Shown: positions 1 to 6,801 of the stretch, piece after piece
Layout: each line of letters begins with the position of its first letter
How positions within the stretch are numbered: position 1 is the first letter of the stretch
From: CAVXYC01 sp046154735
GTDB lineage: Bacteria > Chloroflexota > UBA6077 > JACCZL01
DNA length: 18,306 nt
NCBI GenBank assembly: GCA_046154735.1
Contig: JBJXFJ010000542.1
Location: forward strand, 1-18,306
Reading direction: 5' to 3'
Position numbers and translations under genes: made by a program
The notes under the pieces: generated by a model
Told to the model about the DNA's origin: nothing
Databases searched by the model: none
What the model saw: the letters and a program-made list of their open reading frames with translations, nothing else

Positions 1-50
1 CCGGCGTGCCATGGCCCGCCGGGGCCTTTGTCGCGATCGGAATCGCGAGG

Positions 51-1694
51 TTACATCATGCCGCCCATGCCGCCCATGTCTGGCATGGCCGGTGCGCCGG
101 GGGCGTTCTTCTCCGGAACGTCGGTGACAAGCGTCTCGGTGGTGAGAATCATGGTCGCAATGGAGGTTGCATTCTCCAGCGCGGAGCGCGTGACCTTCAG
201 AGGATCAATGATGCCCGCGTCAAACATGTTGACGTAGACATTCTTCGCCGCGTCGTAGCCCTCAGCCACGGCGCGCTTCTTCACCTCTTCAACGATCACG
301 GAGCCCTCGAGGCCACCGTTTGTCGCGATGCGCCGCAGCGGCTCTTCAAGCGCCTTGCGGAGGATCTGGACGCCGGTCTTCTCATCGGGCGTGCCGCTGA
401 AATTTTCGAGCATCTTGTCCAGCGCCGGCAGTGCGTGGATGAAGGCTACGCCACCACCAGGAACGATACCCTCTTCAACGGCCGCTCGGGTCGCCTGAAG
501 CGCATCTTCAACGCGGTGCTTCTTCTCTTTGAGCTCGATCTCGGTGGCGCCGCCAACCTTGATTACCGCCACACCGCCGGCCAGCTTGGCCAGACGCTCT
601 TGCAGCTTCTCACGGTCAAACTCAGAGGTCGTCTCATCGGTCTGCATTCGAATCTGCGAGATGCGTGACTTGATGTTCTCTTCTGAGCCGCTGCCCTCGA
701 TGATGGTGGTATTGTCCTTGGTGCAGACAACGCGGCGAGCTCGGCCGAGGTCCTGGATGGTGGCGCTATCGAGCTTGCGACCGATCTCCTCAGAGAGGAC
801 GCTCCCACCGGTCAGGATAGCCATATCCTCAAGCATCGCCTTGCGGCGATCGCCGAAGCCTGGCGCCTTGATGGCCAGGACGTTGATGGTGCCGCGCAGC
901 TTGTTCACAACCATGGTTGCGAGGGCCTCGCCGTCCACATCCTCAGCCACAATGACCAGGTTCTTGCTTACCTGGAGCAGTCGCTCCAGCACGGGCAGGA
1001 TGTCAGCAATGGCGCTGATCTTCTTGTCCGTGATGAGGATGTACGGGTCGTCAAGGGTGGCTTCCATCCGTGTGGGGTCAGTGATGAAGTACGGCGAGAT
1101 GTAGCCGCGATCAAACTGCATGCCCTCAACGTAGTCCACCTCAAACTTGAGGGTCTTGGACTCCTCAACGGTGATGACGCCGTCTTTGCCGACTTTTTCC
1201 ATCACTTCGGCAATGAGCCCGCCAATTTCCTCATCCGCGGCGGAGATAGAGGCAACCTGAGCGATCTCGTTGCGGCCGCTCACAGGGCGGCTCACAGCCT
1301 TCAGCTCACCAATCACCGCTTCAACGGCTCGCTCGATGCCACGCTTAATCTGGAGCGGGTTTGCACCCGACGTGACGTTTCGGAATCCTTCATGCACCAC
1401 GGCTTGAGCGAGCACGGTGGCGGTGGTGGTGCCGTCGCCCGCGACATCGTTGGTCTTGGTGGCGGCTTCCTTCAGGAGCTGGGCGCCCATGTTCTCGAAG
1501 GGATCCTCGAGCTCAATCTCCTTGGCGATGGTAACACCGTCATTGGTGATCGTGGGTGGGCCGAATTTCTTGTCGATCACCACGTTTCGGCCGCGGGGGC
1601 CAAGCGTGATCTTGACCGCATCGGCCAATTTGTCCATGCCGCGACGAAGCGCCGCTCGGGCGTCGTCACCATAATCGAGTTGTTTTGCTGGCAT
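51..1694 (-). CDS. groEL: 60 kDa chaperonin GroEL
   Basis: This is the ATP-driven folding chaperone, which forms a double-ring cytosolic complex capped by GroES. The 547-residue product has the normal family length. It shows the nucleotide-binding signatures near the N-terminus (KITLGPRGRNVV, then NDGVTIAKEI) and GDGTTTATVLAQ around residue 90. The apical/intermediate segment KAPGFGDRRKAMLEDMA and the late VPGGGVAF motif are also present. The C-terminus ends in the Gly-Met-rich GGMGGMM tail that projects into the cavity in typical GroELs. The start at 1694 is supported by a strong Shine-Dalgarno AAGGAGGAG (complement of 1705-1713), ten bases upstream. groES lies 27 bases upstream on the same strand, so the two genes form one CIRCE-controlled operon. 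No disruption is visible. Confidence 0.98.
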   Translation of the reverse strand: MPAKQLDYGDDARAALRRGMDKLADAVKITLGPRGRNVVIDKKFGPPTITNDGVTIAKEIELEDPFENMGAQLLKEAATKTNDVAGDGTTTATVLAQAVVHEGFRNVTSGANPLQIKRGIERAVEAVIGELKAVSRPVSGRNEIAQVASISAADEEIGGLIAEVMEKVGKDGVITVEESKTLKFEVDYVEGMQFDRGYISPYFITDPTRMEATLDDPYILITDKKISAIADILPVLERLLQVSKNLVIVAEDVDGEALATMVVNKLRGTINVLAIKAPGFGDRRKAMLEDMAILTGGSVLSEEIGRKLDSATIQDLGRARRVVCTKDNTTIIEGSGSEENIKSRISQIRMQTDETTSEFDREKLQERLAKLAGGVAVIKVGGATEIELKEKKHRVEDALQATRAAVEEGIVPGGGVAFIHALPALDKMLENFSGTPDEKTGVQILRKALEEPLRRIATNGGLEGSVIVEEVKKRAVAEGYDAAKNVYVNMFDAGIIDPLKVTRSALENATSIATMILTTETLVTDVPEKNAPGAPAMPDMGGMGGMM

Positions 1695-1721
1695 ATGTCT
1701 GGGTCTCCTCCTTCCGAATGA

Positions 1722-2021
1722 TTAGTCTTGAAGGACGGCGAGAATGTCACGCTCATTAAGAATGAGCAGTTCGTCGTCCTCGAGCTTGAACTCGGTGCCC
1801 GAGTACTTGGCGAAAATAATCTTGTCCCCTACGCTGAGATCCAGCGAGACTCGCTCACCACTATCGAGCAATCGCCCGGGGCCCACTGCCACAACTTCGC
1901 CCTGCTGGGGCTTTTCTTTGGCGGTGTCCGGTAGCAAAATGCCGCTCTTGGTGACTTCTTCGCGATCCAGCGGCTTCACCACCACGCGATCGCCAAGTGG
2001 TCTGAGGCCGAGGTTAGCCAT
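1722..2021 (-). CDS. groES: 10 kDa co-chaperonin GroES
   Basis: This is the heptameric lid of the GroEL chamber. The 99-residue product opens with LRPLGDRVVVKPLDREE. It carries the mobile loop KSGILLPDTAKEKPQQGEV (about residues 25-43) that docks on GroEL, and then the core VGDKIIFAKYSGTEFK, followed by the typical ending LLILNERDILAVL. All Cpn10 landmarks are in order and the length is standard. The start is supported by GGGAGGT (complement of 2029-2035), seven bases upstream. It is the first gene of the groES-groEL operon, and a CIRCE element about 59 bases upstream of its start implies heat-shock control by HrcA. hrcA itself is not in the window. Confidence 0.98.
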   Translation of the reverse strand: MANLGLRPLGDRVVVKPLDREEVTKSGILLPDTAKEKPQQGEVVAVGPGRLLDSGERVSLDLSVGDKIIFAKYSGTEFKLEDDELLILNERDILAVLQD

Positions 2022-2079
2022 AAATGTGACCTCCCGAAATTGAACAGAGGCGCACTCAGTGGCTCCTCCGCGTCATATC

Positions 2080-2106
2080 TTAGCAGTCGCCCTCGACGAC
2101 TGCTAA
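2080..2106 (-). promoter_or_regulatory. CIRCE operator (HrcA binding site) of groESL
   Basis: The sequence is a perfect inverted repeat TTAGCAGTC-N9-GACTGCTAA. The classical CIRCE consensus is TTAGCACTC-N9-GAGTGCTAA. Each arm departs at one base (G for C at position 7), and the change is mirrored in the other arm, so dyad symmetry is kept. The element lies 59 bases upstream of groES. A plausible sigma-A promoter overlaps it: TTAGCA at 2101-2106 as -35 and TAAGAT at 2077-2082 as -10, 18-base spacer, both read on the minus strand. Repressor binding would then block RNA polymerase directly. Confidence 0.93.
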
Positions 2107-2183
2107 GGGGATTTCGGTGCTCTGGCGTAAGAGTTGTATTAGAAGTCGTGCGGGTGTCCGGTGGATGACGGTGAGTCTGCCAG

Positions 2184-3206
2184 TTAGGCCCCTAAGTGAG
2201 GACTCCAGGAGACGACGCGGTCGATTGGCCAGTTTGGGGTGGCATCAAACGAGAGCGGGGCTAGATCGCCCGCTTCGTAATGAAAGTGCGCTGCCGCGGC
2301 AATCATCGCGCCATTATCCGTACACAGTGAGATGGGTGGAATGAGCACGGGAACCGGGCTGAGCTGTTGGATCCGCTCGCGCAGTGGGCCATTGGCTGCC
2401 ACGCCGCCGGCCATGGCAATCTGTCGCGCACCATGTTCCCGCGCAGCGGCGATCGTCTTGGTAGCGAGCACATCAACGAGGCTCTCTTGAAAGGCTGCGG
2501 CCAGATCCCCGACCGGTATATCGGCCGATTGTTGCTCCACAATGCGGAGCAGCGCCGTCTTCACACCGCTAAAGCTGAAGTCATACGTGTCCCGCAGCCA
2601 GGCCCTGGGGATTGGAAACCGCTCCTTATTGCCACCCTCGGCAGCGCGTTGAATCAGCGGGCCGCCCGGGAATCCTAACCCAAGCATCCGGGCCGCCTTG
2701 TCAAAGGCCTCGCCCGCGGCATCGTCTCGGGTGCGGCCGAGGCGCACGTACTGCCCATGGCCATGCATGAGCACGAGATCGCTATGCCCGCCCGAGACGA
2801 TGAGGCAGACGAGTGGAAACTCGGGCTCCGGCTGATCCACGAGCCAATTAGCATAGACATGCCCCTCGAGGTGGTTCACGGCAATCAGCGGCAGGCGACG
2901 TGCAAAACTGAGCGCCTTGGCGGCGTTCACGCCAATGAACAAGGCGCCTGCCAGGCCGGGGCCACGGGTAACCGCGATGGCGTCAACCCCGGACCAATCT
3001 GTCTGGGCGGTGCGCAGGGCCGACTCAATCACTGGGACCATAGCTTCGAGATGCGCGCGCGAGGCGATTTCTGGGACCACCCCACCAAAGGTTGCATGCA
3101 TGTCGGTCTGGGTTGCAATGATGTTAGAGCGAACCACCCGCCCGTCTTCAACCACGGCCACCGCTGTCTCGTCGCACGACGTCTCAATGCCAAGTATTCG
3201 GGCCAT
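2184..3206 (-). CDS. tsaD: tRNA N6-adenosine threonylcarbamoyltransferase TsaD
   Basis: This is the Kae1/Qri7-family enzyme that transfers threonylcarbamoyl from TC-AMP to A37 of ANN-decoding tRNAs. In bacteria it works with TsaB and TsaE. The 340-residue product starts with MARILGIETSCDETAVAVVE. It has the FGGVVPEIASRAH motif (residues 40-52) and the metal-binding pair H112 and H116 in NHLEGHVYAN. LIVSGGHSDLVL and GEAFDKAARMLGLGFPGGP follow. Near the C-terminus CTDNGAMIA supplies the third metal ligand (about D297). The length is normal. No clear Shine-Dalgarno precedes the start; instead a TATACT hexamer ends six bases before the ATG. The gene lies 162 bases upstream of groES on the same strand, a neighbourhood I recall from Chloroflexota and Actinomycetota. 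Confidence 0.96.
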   Translation of the reverse strand: MARILGIETSCDETAVAVVEDGRVVRSNIIATQTDMHATFGGVVPEIASRAHLEAMVPVIESALRTAQTDWSGVDAIAVTRGPGLAGALFIGVNAAKALSFARRLPLIAVNHLEGHVYANWLVDQPEPEFPLVCLIVSGGHSDLVLMHGHGQYVRLGRTRDDAAGEAFDKAARMLGLGFPGGPLIQRAAEGGNKERFPIPRAWLRDTYDFSFSGVKTALLRIVEQQSADIPVGDLAAAFQESLVDVLATKTIAAAREHGARQIAMAGGVAANGPLRERIQQLSPVPVLIPPISLCTDNGAMIAAAAHFHYEAGDLAPLSFDATPNWPIDRVVSWSPHLGA

Positions 3207-3212
3207 GCCGGG

Positions 3213-3218
3213 AGTATA
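3213..3218 (-). promoter_or_regulatory. Candidate -10 box for a leaderless tsaD transcript
   Basis: On the minus strand the hexamer TATACT (5 of 6 matches to TATAAT) ends six bases before the tsaD ATG. Transcription would normally start about seven bases downstream, that is, at or next to the A of the start codon. No Shine-Dalgarno is present in the gap and no convincing -35 box was found at 17-18 bases. The reading as a leaderless promoter is inference. Confidence 0.4.
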
Positions 3219-3334
3219 GCCGCGCTGACCGTTCCGATCAGCAGCGCATCACCCCGAGTCACGCTAACTGCTCACGCTTCGGTAATATCGCGTCACTTGC
3301 GGAGGCCGCAAAGTGGCGCCCCGATGTATAGTAA

Positions 3335-3350
3335 TAGAACATAAGTTCTA
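3335..3350 (+). promoter_or_regulatory. LexA-type palindromic operator
   Basis: The sequence is a perfect 6-4-6 palindrome, TAGAAC-ATAA-GTTCTA. Its core is GAAC-N4-GTTC, the SOS (DinR/LexA) box core known from Gram-positive bacteria. It lies directly downstream of a possible -10 hexamer TATAGT (3327-3332) and ends 13 bases before the ATG at 3364, a good place for a repressor. Whether LexA of this organism uses this motif cannot be told from the window. Confidence 0.55.
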
Positions 3351-3363
3351 CAGGAACAGAGCG

Positions 3364-3672
3364 ATGTTTGGGGGCTTGCTCTGGTTTGACAAGAGCTCCA
3401 AGCGAACGCCACGCGAGAAGTTGGACATGGCATCGGCGCGTTTTCGCGCGCGTCTGGGAAAGGCGGCCAATCGGTGCTTTGTGCATCCCGGGGAGGAATT
3501 TGAGCACCCGGAGATTGGCGTATTCGCTGATCCTTCGGTCTTGCCCGGGTATCTCTGGGTTGGTTCAGTCACCGAGGAAGTTACGGACGGCATCGCGGAT
3601 GGCAGATCATCGCGAAAGCTTGCACGGCGGCGTAGCGCGGCGGTGCGTCGCAAGTGGCGGATCTGGACTTGA
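3364..3672 (+). CDS. Small conserved Chloroflexota-type protein of unknown function
   Basis: The predicted product has 102 residues. It begins MFGGLLWFDKSSKRTPREK, followed by a basic helix-like stretch, then CFVHPGEE near residue 40 and VFADPSVLPGYLWVG near residue 65. I recall many small Chloroflexota hypothetical proteins with the same three-part pattern: WFD near the start, C-x-x-HP in the middle and LPGxxWxG near the end. On that basis I call it a real gene of this family. The C-terminal ~30 residues are basic (RKLARRRSAAVRRKWR) and extend past the pattern. The ATG at 3364 is chosen because the family pattern begins there; an upstream in-frame start at 3313 would place the palindrome inside the gene. 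Only a weak AGGAACAG precedes the ATG. A LexA-like palindrome sits just upstream. No function can be assigned. Confidence 0.7.
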   Translation: MFGGLLWFDKSSKRTPREKLDMASARFRARLGKAANRCFVHPGEEFEHPEIGVFADPSVLPGYLWVGSVTEEVTDGIADGRSSRKLARRRSAAVRRKWRIWT

Positions 3673-3748
3673 ATGCGACGCGTTGCCGGCCCGAGGTCCC
3701 GTGGGCAATACTGCCATCAGTTCAACCTGCATTTGAGGTGGAGGGATC

Positions 3749-4540
3749 GTGTCTGATCAGGCCGACGTGCTCGTTCAGCGTCGCGGTGCGATTGCCACGC
3801 TCGTGTTGCACCATCCAAGGCGACGCAATGCCATGACCGTGGCAATGTGGGATCGGCTTGGTGTCGTCGCCCGTGAGCTCAATGACGACTCATCCGTCGC
3901 CGTCATCATCCTCCGAGGTTCTGGAGTCGATGCATTCAGTGCTGGTGCCGATATCTCGGAGTTCGATGAGCAACGCTCCACTCCAGAAAAGGCGCTTGCC
4001 TATAGCCATCGCGTGCATCACGCGCTCGAAGGCCTGGTGAATGCTTCAAAGCCGACAATAGCAATGGTTTCTGGCTATTGCGTCGGCGGCGGCTGCGAGC
4101 TTGCCATCGCCATGGACATGCGCATTGTGGCTGACGGGGCCACATTTGGCATTCCCGCGGCTCGACTCGGAATTAGCATCGCATTTGACGACATTAAGCG
4201 GCTGGTTGATCTGGTTGGACCCGCCTACGCCAGCGAGATTCTCTTCACGGGCAGACGGCTCAGTGCGGAGCGCGCGCTGCAGATTGGGTTGGTGAACCAG
4301 GTGGTGGCTGCGGAGGATCTCGAGCGGTTGACCTATGAGATCGCGGAGGAGATTGCAGGCTCGGCGCCAACGTCGGTGGCCTGGTCCAAACGCGCGATCA
4401 AGCTGATCCTCCGTGATCCAGGCCTGACAACGGCGCCGGATCGCGATGCCCAGGCAGCCCAGGCGTTTGGCACCGACGACTTCAGGGAGGGCGTTCGAGC
4501 ATTTCTCGAGAAGCGACCGCCAAAATTTCTAGGGACCTAG
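3749..4540 (+). CDS. Enoyl-CoA hydratase/isomerase (crotonase) family protein
   Basis: This is a 263-residue crotonase-superfamily protein, which would act on an acyl-CoA thioester in the cytosol. It shows the N-terminal HHPRRRNAMT, the CoA/oxyanion segment AFSAGADISEFD (residues 62-73) and the second oxyanion element GYCVGGGCELAIAMDMRI (109-126). It ends with an FLEKRPPKF tail typical of the family. The Glu equivalent to rat hydratase Glu144 is present (E117). The position of the second catalytic Glu (Glu164, in the usual GQPE motif) is Ala137 in GIPAARLG, so ordinary hydration of trans-2-enoyl-CoA is doubtful and the substrate is unknown. The GTG start is supported by GAGGTGGAGG immediately upstream (GGAGG at 3740-3744). 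The gene stands alone, 76 bases after the small protein. Confidence 0.92.
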   Translation: MSDQADVLVQRRGAIATLVLHHPRRRNAMTVAMWDRLGVVARELNDDSSVAVIILRGSGVDAFSAGADISEFDEQRSTPEKALAYSHRVHHALEGLVNASKPTIAMVSGYCVGGGCELAIAMDMRIVADGATFGIPAARLGISIAFDDIKRLVDLVGPAYASEILFTGRRLSAERALQIGLVNQVVAAEDLERLTYEIAEEIAGSAPTSVAWSKRAIKLILRDPGLTTAPDRDAQAAQAFGTDDFREGVRAFLEKRPPKFLGT

Positions 4541-4572
4541 TGCCCCGTCCAAATTGGTCGGTGGGTTTTCCC

Positions 4573-4679
4573 GACACCGGTGGTGTCGGGGATCTTGCCC
4601 GACTCTATGGTGCGTTCCTGCTCGTCGCCGCGCGGTAGGAGCTTCACTGTCGGGCAAGATGCCCGACACCACCGATGTC
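4573..4679. repeat. REPIN-like double palindrome between convergent genes
   Basis: Two 31-base arms, 4573-4603 and 4649-4679, are inverted copies with two mismatches, separated by 45 bases. Each arm is itself palindromic. The left side has CCCGACACC-GGT-GGTGTCGGG (4570-4590); the right arm has GTCGGGC-AAGAT-GCCCGAC (4649-4667). This nested architecture is that of REPINs, paired inverted REP sequences. It fills the gap between two convergent genes and could act as a bidirectional terminator. No RAYT/Y1 transposase lies in the window. Confidence 0.75.
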
Positions 4680-4812
4680 CACCAGCTAAACAATCCATGG
4701 TTGACAGAGCAGTAGCACAGCGAGCCTCATCCGCCCATTGGCACTAGCTGGCCCCGCATTGGAGCGTCCGACCCAAGTTCCGATAACTCCCCTGATAGGT
4801 GTGGGCCATTCG

Positions 4813-5871
4813 TCAGTTCCGGCGCTCCTTTGCCGCTAGCATGCGAGTCACTGCCATTTCCGCCAGCGGCGCGGCAGCCTCCACCGGCATGGGGGAGACT
4901 GAGCTGACGTTGATCTCACAGAGCACATACGTATCCTCGCCTGAAACGGTCTTCGGGCCCAGCAAGAAGTCTGCGTCCCAGATCACTGGGAGTGATTCCC
5001 GTTCGATTCCGAGTGTACGCTGCATCTGGGCCACCCAGTCGTTCTCAAGGAGGTTCTTGAGCAACTGAAACTCCGGCTTTTCTGGGCCGTAATAGAGACG
5101 CGGCGATGGGTCGGGAATGACAGTCTCGCCGGGCTCAGGCGGGAGCAGCGCCGTAACATACTGGTGGCCGAAACCAACGACTCGGTCGCAGGACAGGTAG
5201 CAGCGAATCATTCCCTCCCTCAGCCGCGACTGGTACGGCTGGTCAATCATGTGGCCGTCACCCGCATAGTATGGATGACACAAAACGAGGAGCTCGCTGA
5301 ACGGCATCTGATCCACCCGGCTGCCGCGCGTGCCATGTTGAACACGCACGAGCGCCTCATTCCCCATCGAGGCATCGTCCACCAGTTTCACCTTCCAGAC
5401 ACCGTTCCCTCCGTTTCCTCGGTGCTGTTTCAACACGCGCGCTCCGCTGGAGCGTAGCTGGTGGGGTAGCTGCTCGCGAAGCTGATCGAGGCTCCGATAC
5501 AGGTGCGTATCCGTGCCCCAGGGAAGGTGGCGCGTGTCATACAAGACGTCCTTCGTCCCCATTTTAAGGATGACGTCCGGATGGGTGCTCACGAAGACGC
5601 CACCTGAAGCGATTTCACGCAACAGAGGGTCCAGCACTGATCGGTCTCGCCCATCACTCATGGGATCAACCCATACAAGCAGTGCATCCAACTGGAGCAG
5701 GCGCTTGCGCACTGCATCAACGGCTTCCTCCCCGAAGTGGATGAGCTCCACCGTCACGGCCTGGGAGACCAGTGCCTCGTAAACCGCTTGGAACCTCGTT
5801 TCGGAAAGCTCTGGCATGGCGCCATTGGTCTCACCGCGCTGGAGAATCCCGATACGGCCGATCGTGGTCAT
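4813..5871 (-). CDS. Cj0069-family ATP-grasp-like protein
   Basis: The 352-residue product resembles what is annotated as the Cj0069 family, ATP-grasp-like proteins of unknown substrate. I see an N-terminal domain starting MTTIGRIGILQRGE. A segment LLVWVDPMSDGRDRS and STHPDVILKMGTKDVL follow. A glycine loop KQHRGNGGNGVWKVKL is the likely phosphate-binding element. The late segment CEINVSSVSPMP is a family hallmark and plausibly carries metal-binding Glu and Asn as in other ATP-grasp enzymes. The frame is open further upstream to 5955, but the start at 5871 is preferred because GGGAGGGAGG lies nine bases before it and the upstream 28 residues look non-homologous. It lies 61 bases downstream of the DUF378-like gene on the same strand and is probably cotranscribed with it. 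The family assignment is from memory of the motifs. Confidence 0.82.
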   Translation of the reverse strand: MTTIGRIGILQRGETNGAMPELSETRFQAVYEALVSQAVTVELIHFGEEAVDAVRKRLLQLDALLVWVDPMSDGRDRSVLDPLLREIASGGVFVSTHPDVILKMGTKDVLYDTRHLPWGTDTHLYRSLDQLREQLPHQLRSSGARVLKQHRGNGGNGVWKVKLVDDASMGNEALVRVQHGTRGSRVDQMPFSELLVLCHPYYAGDGHMIDQPYQSRLREGMIRCYLSCDRVVGFGHQYVTALLPPEPGETVIPDPSPRLYYGPEKPEFQLLKNLLENDWVAQMQRTLGIERESLPVIWDADFLLGPKTVSGEDTYVLCEINVSSVSPMPVEAAAPLAEMAVTRMLAAKERRN

Positions 5872-5880
5872 TTTGAGTAG

Positions 5881-5890
5881 CCTCCCTCCC
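5881..5890 (-). promoter_or_regulatory. Ribosome binding site that fixes the ATP-grasp gene start
   Basis: On the minus strand GGGAGGGAGG lies nine bases upstream of the ATG at 5871. The upstream candidate start at 5955 has no comparable site, so the shorter reading is preferred. Confidence 0.75.
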
Positions 5891-5932
5891 CAGAACTCTG
5901 TGATGTACCGTCGAGTCCAAGGATTATCGACT

Positions 5933-6307
5933 TCATCGAAGTCGCCTCTCATCATAGCCGTCCGTCACGTAGCGCCGACCCGGGAGCACGCGGCACAGCC
6001 AGTACGCGCTAGACGCGGCGATCAAGACACGGGCACGCTCATCTCGCGGCTCCCAAATGCGCCCCAGCACAGCAGTCAGGAGGTTTATCTGCGTGGCGTA
6101 GTAGCCCCAGGCGAACGCGCCCACCAGCAGAAAGGTGAATGCGGTCCAATCCAGCGGGTTCTCCGGGCGCAGCGCTGGTCGAGGAGACCCATCGTCGCTG
6201 CGCCTTGGCTGCGGCCTCGAGGAGTGCCGATGATTGGTGACACCTGAACTGCTCTCACTGTGGAAGGCCTGAAACCTTAGGCGCCGTGATTGAATAACTT
6301 GGGCCAA
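5933..6307 (-). CDS. DUF378-like small membrane protein (start uncertain)
   Basis: The C-terminal ~75 residues, from NPLDWTAFTFLLVGAFAWGY to about RVLPGRRY, match the DUF378 pattern. That pattern is a first membrane helix with L-D-W and G-x-x-W-G, a loop containing NLLTAVLG, and a second helix (VLIAASSAYWLCRVL). DUF378 proteins are short two-helix inner-membrane proteins of unknown role. The 124-residue reading begins at a TTG without a Shine-Dalgarno and gives a 45-50 residue hydrophilic N-terminus (S, R, P, H rich) not typical of the family. No in-frame ATG, GTG or TTG occurs between there and the core, so the true start is unclear; degradation of the 5' end is possible. The stop lies 61 bases before the ATP-grasp-like gene. 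The core assignment is moderately secure, the start is not. Confidence 0.55.
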   Translation of the reverse strand: MAQVIQSRRLRFQAFHSESSSGVTNHRHSSRPQPRRSDDGSPRPALRPENPLDWTAFTFLLVGAFAWGYYATQINLLTAVLGRIWEPRDERARVLIAASSAYWLCRVLPGRRYVTDGYDERRLR

Positions 6308-6801
6308 AACGAATCGAATCCAGTTATGGATCAGGTCAAATCTGGACTAAGTTTTCTCGTCACGAGGCCTTAGAGCGTTGATCCACTGCATTCGTTCACT
6401 CGATGGCAACGTGCCAACTGACCAACTAGGTTGACTCAGCAGCGAGCTGCGCGTGGAGCGCGTCATAGATCAGTCGCACCCGGCTGCACGCCTGGCTCGG
6501 CTATCTCAGCTTGATCGCCTTCGAACGGAGCCTGACTCAAAGCATCTTGGCCGCATAATCAACCTGTCCAGCTAACCAGGGTAGCTTCACTCGAGACTAG
6601 CGTAGCCGCTCGTTTGGGTCCGACAAGCATGTGTGCAAACCCACGGGCCGAACGCACTTTGGACTGCGGCGGCCGCGACGCCGCTCTCATTTCCGGGCCA
6701 TCAGACGGGATACAGTGACGAAACGGAAAGCGGCGGTCGCGCCCGCCGCTTTCCGAAGTGCCGGGCACACTCCTTCGTTCGACGATGGTGTCTTATCGAG
6801 G
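6308..6801. other. Gene-poor stretch between two minus-strand genes
   Basis: About 490 bases lie between the 3' end of the FAD oxidase gene and the DUF378-like gene. I see one strong hairpin (6724-6755, listed separately) and several short open frames with no family character. A run of about 28 codons on the plus strand (about 6477-6560, ending AFERSLTQSILAA) reads protein-like but has an in-frame stop upstream. It may be a remnant, but I cannot name it. Confidence 0.5.
6724..6755 (-). terminator. Hairpin terminator downstream of the FAD oxidase gene
   Basis: The sequence is a perfect 13-base stem, CGGAAAGCGGCGG pairing with CCGCCGCTTTCCG, around the six-base loop TCGCGC. It lies 47 bases beyond the FAD oxidase stop. 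Read on the minus strand the stem is followed by TTTCG, a weak U-tract. Termination of the oxidase transcript is the simplest reading. Confidence 0.6.

Noticed and set aside
529..1104. Plus-strand frame of 191 codons opposite groEL
   Set aside because: Serine- and arginine-rich low-complexity translation, antisense to groEL, no ribosome site or motif.
3294..3315. CACTTGCGG...CCGCAAAGTG hairpin upstream of the small protein as a terminator
   Set aside because: It lies between divergent genes, where no transcript should end, has a bulge, and no T-run follows.
5872..5955. N-terminal extension of the ATP-grasp-like protein to 380 residues
   Set aside because: A strong Shine-Dalgarno precedes the inner ATG at 5871, and the extension would overlap the DUF378-like gene.
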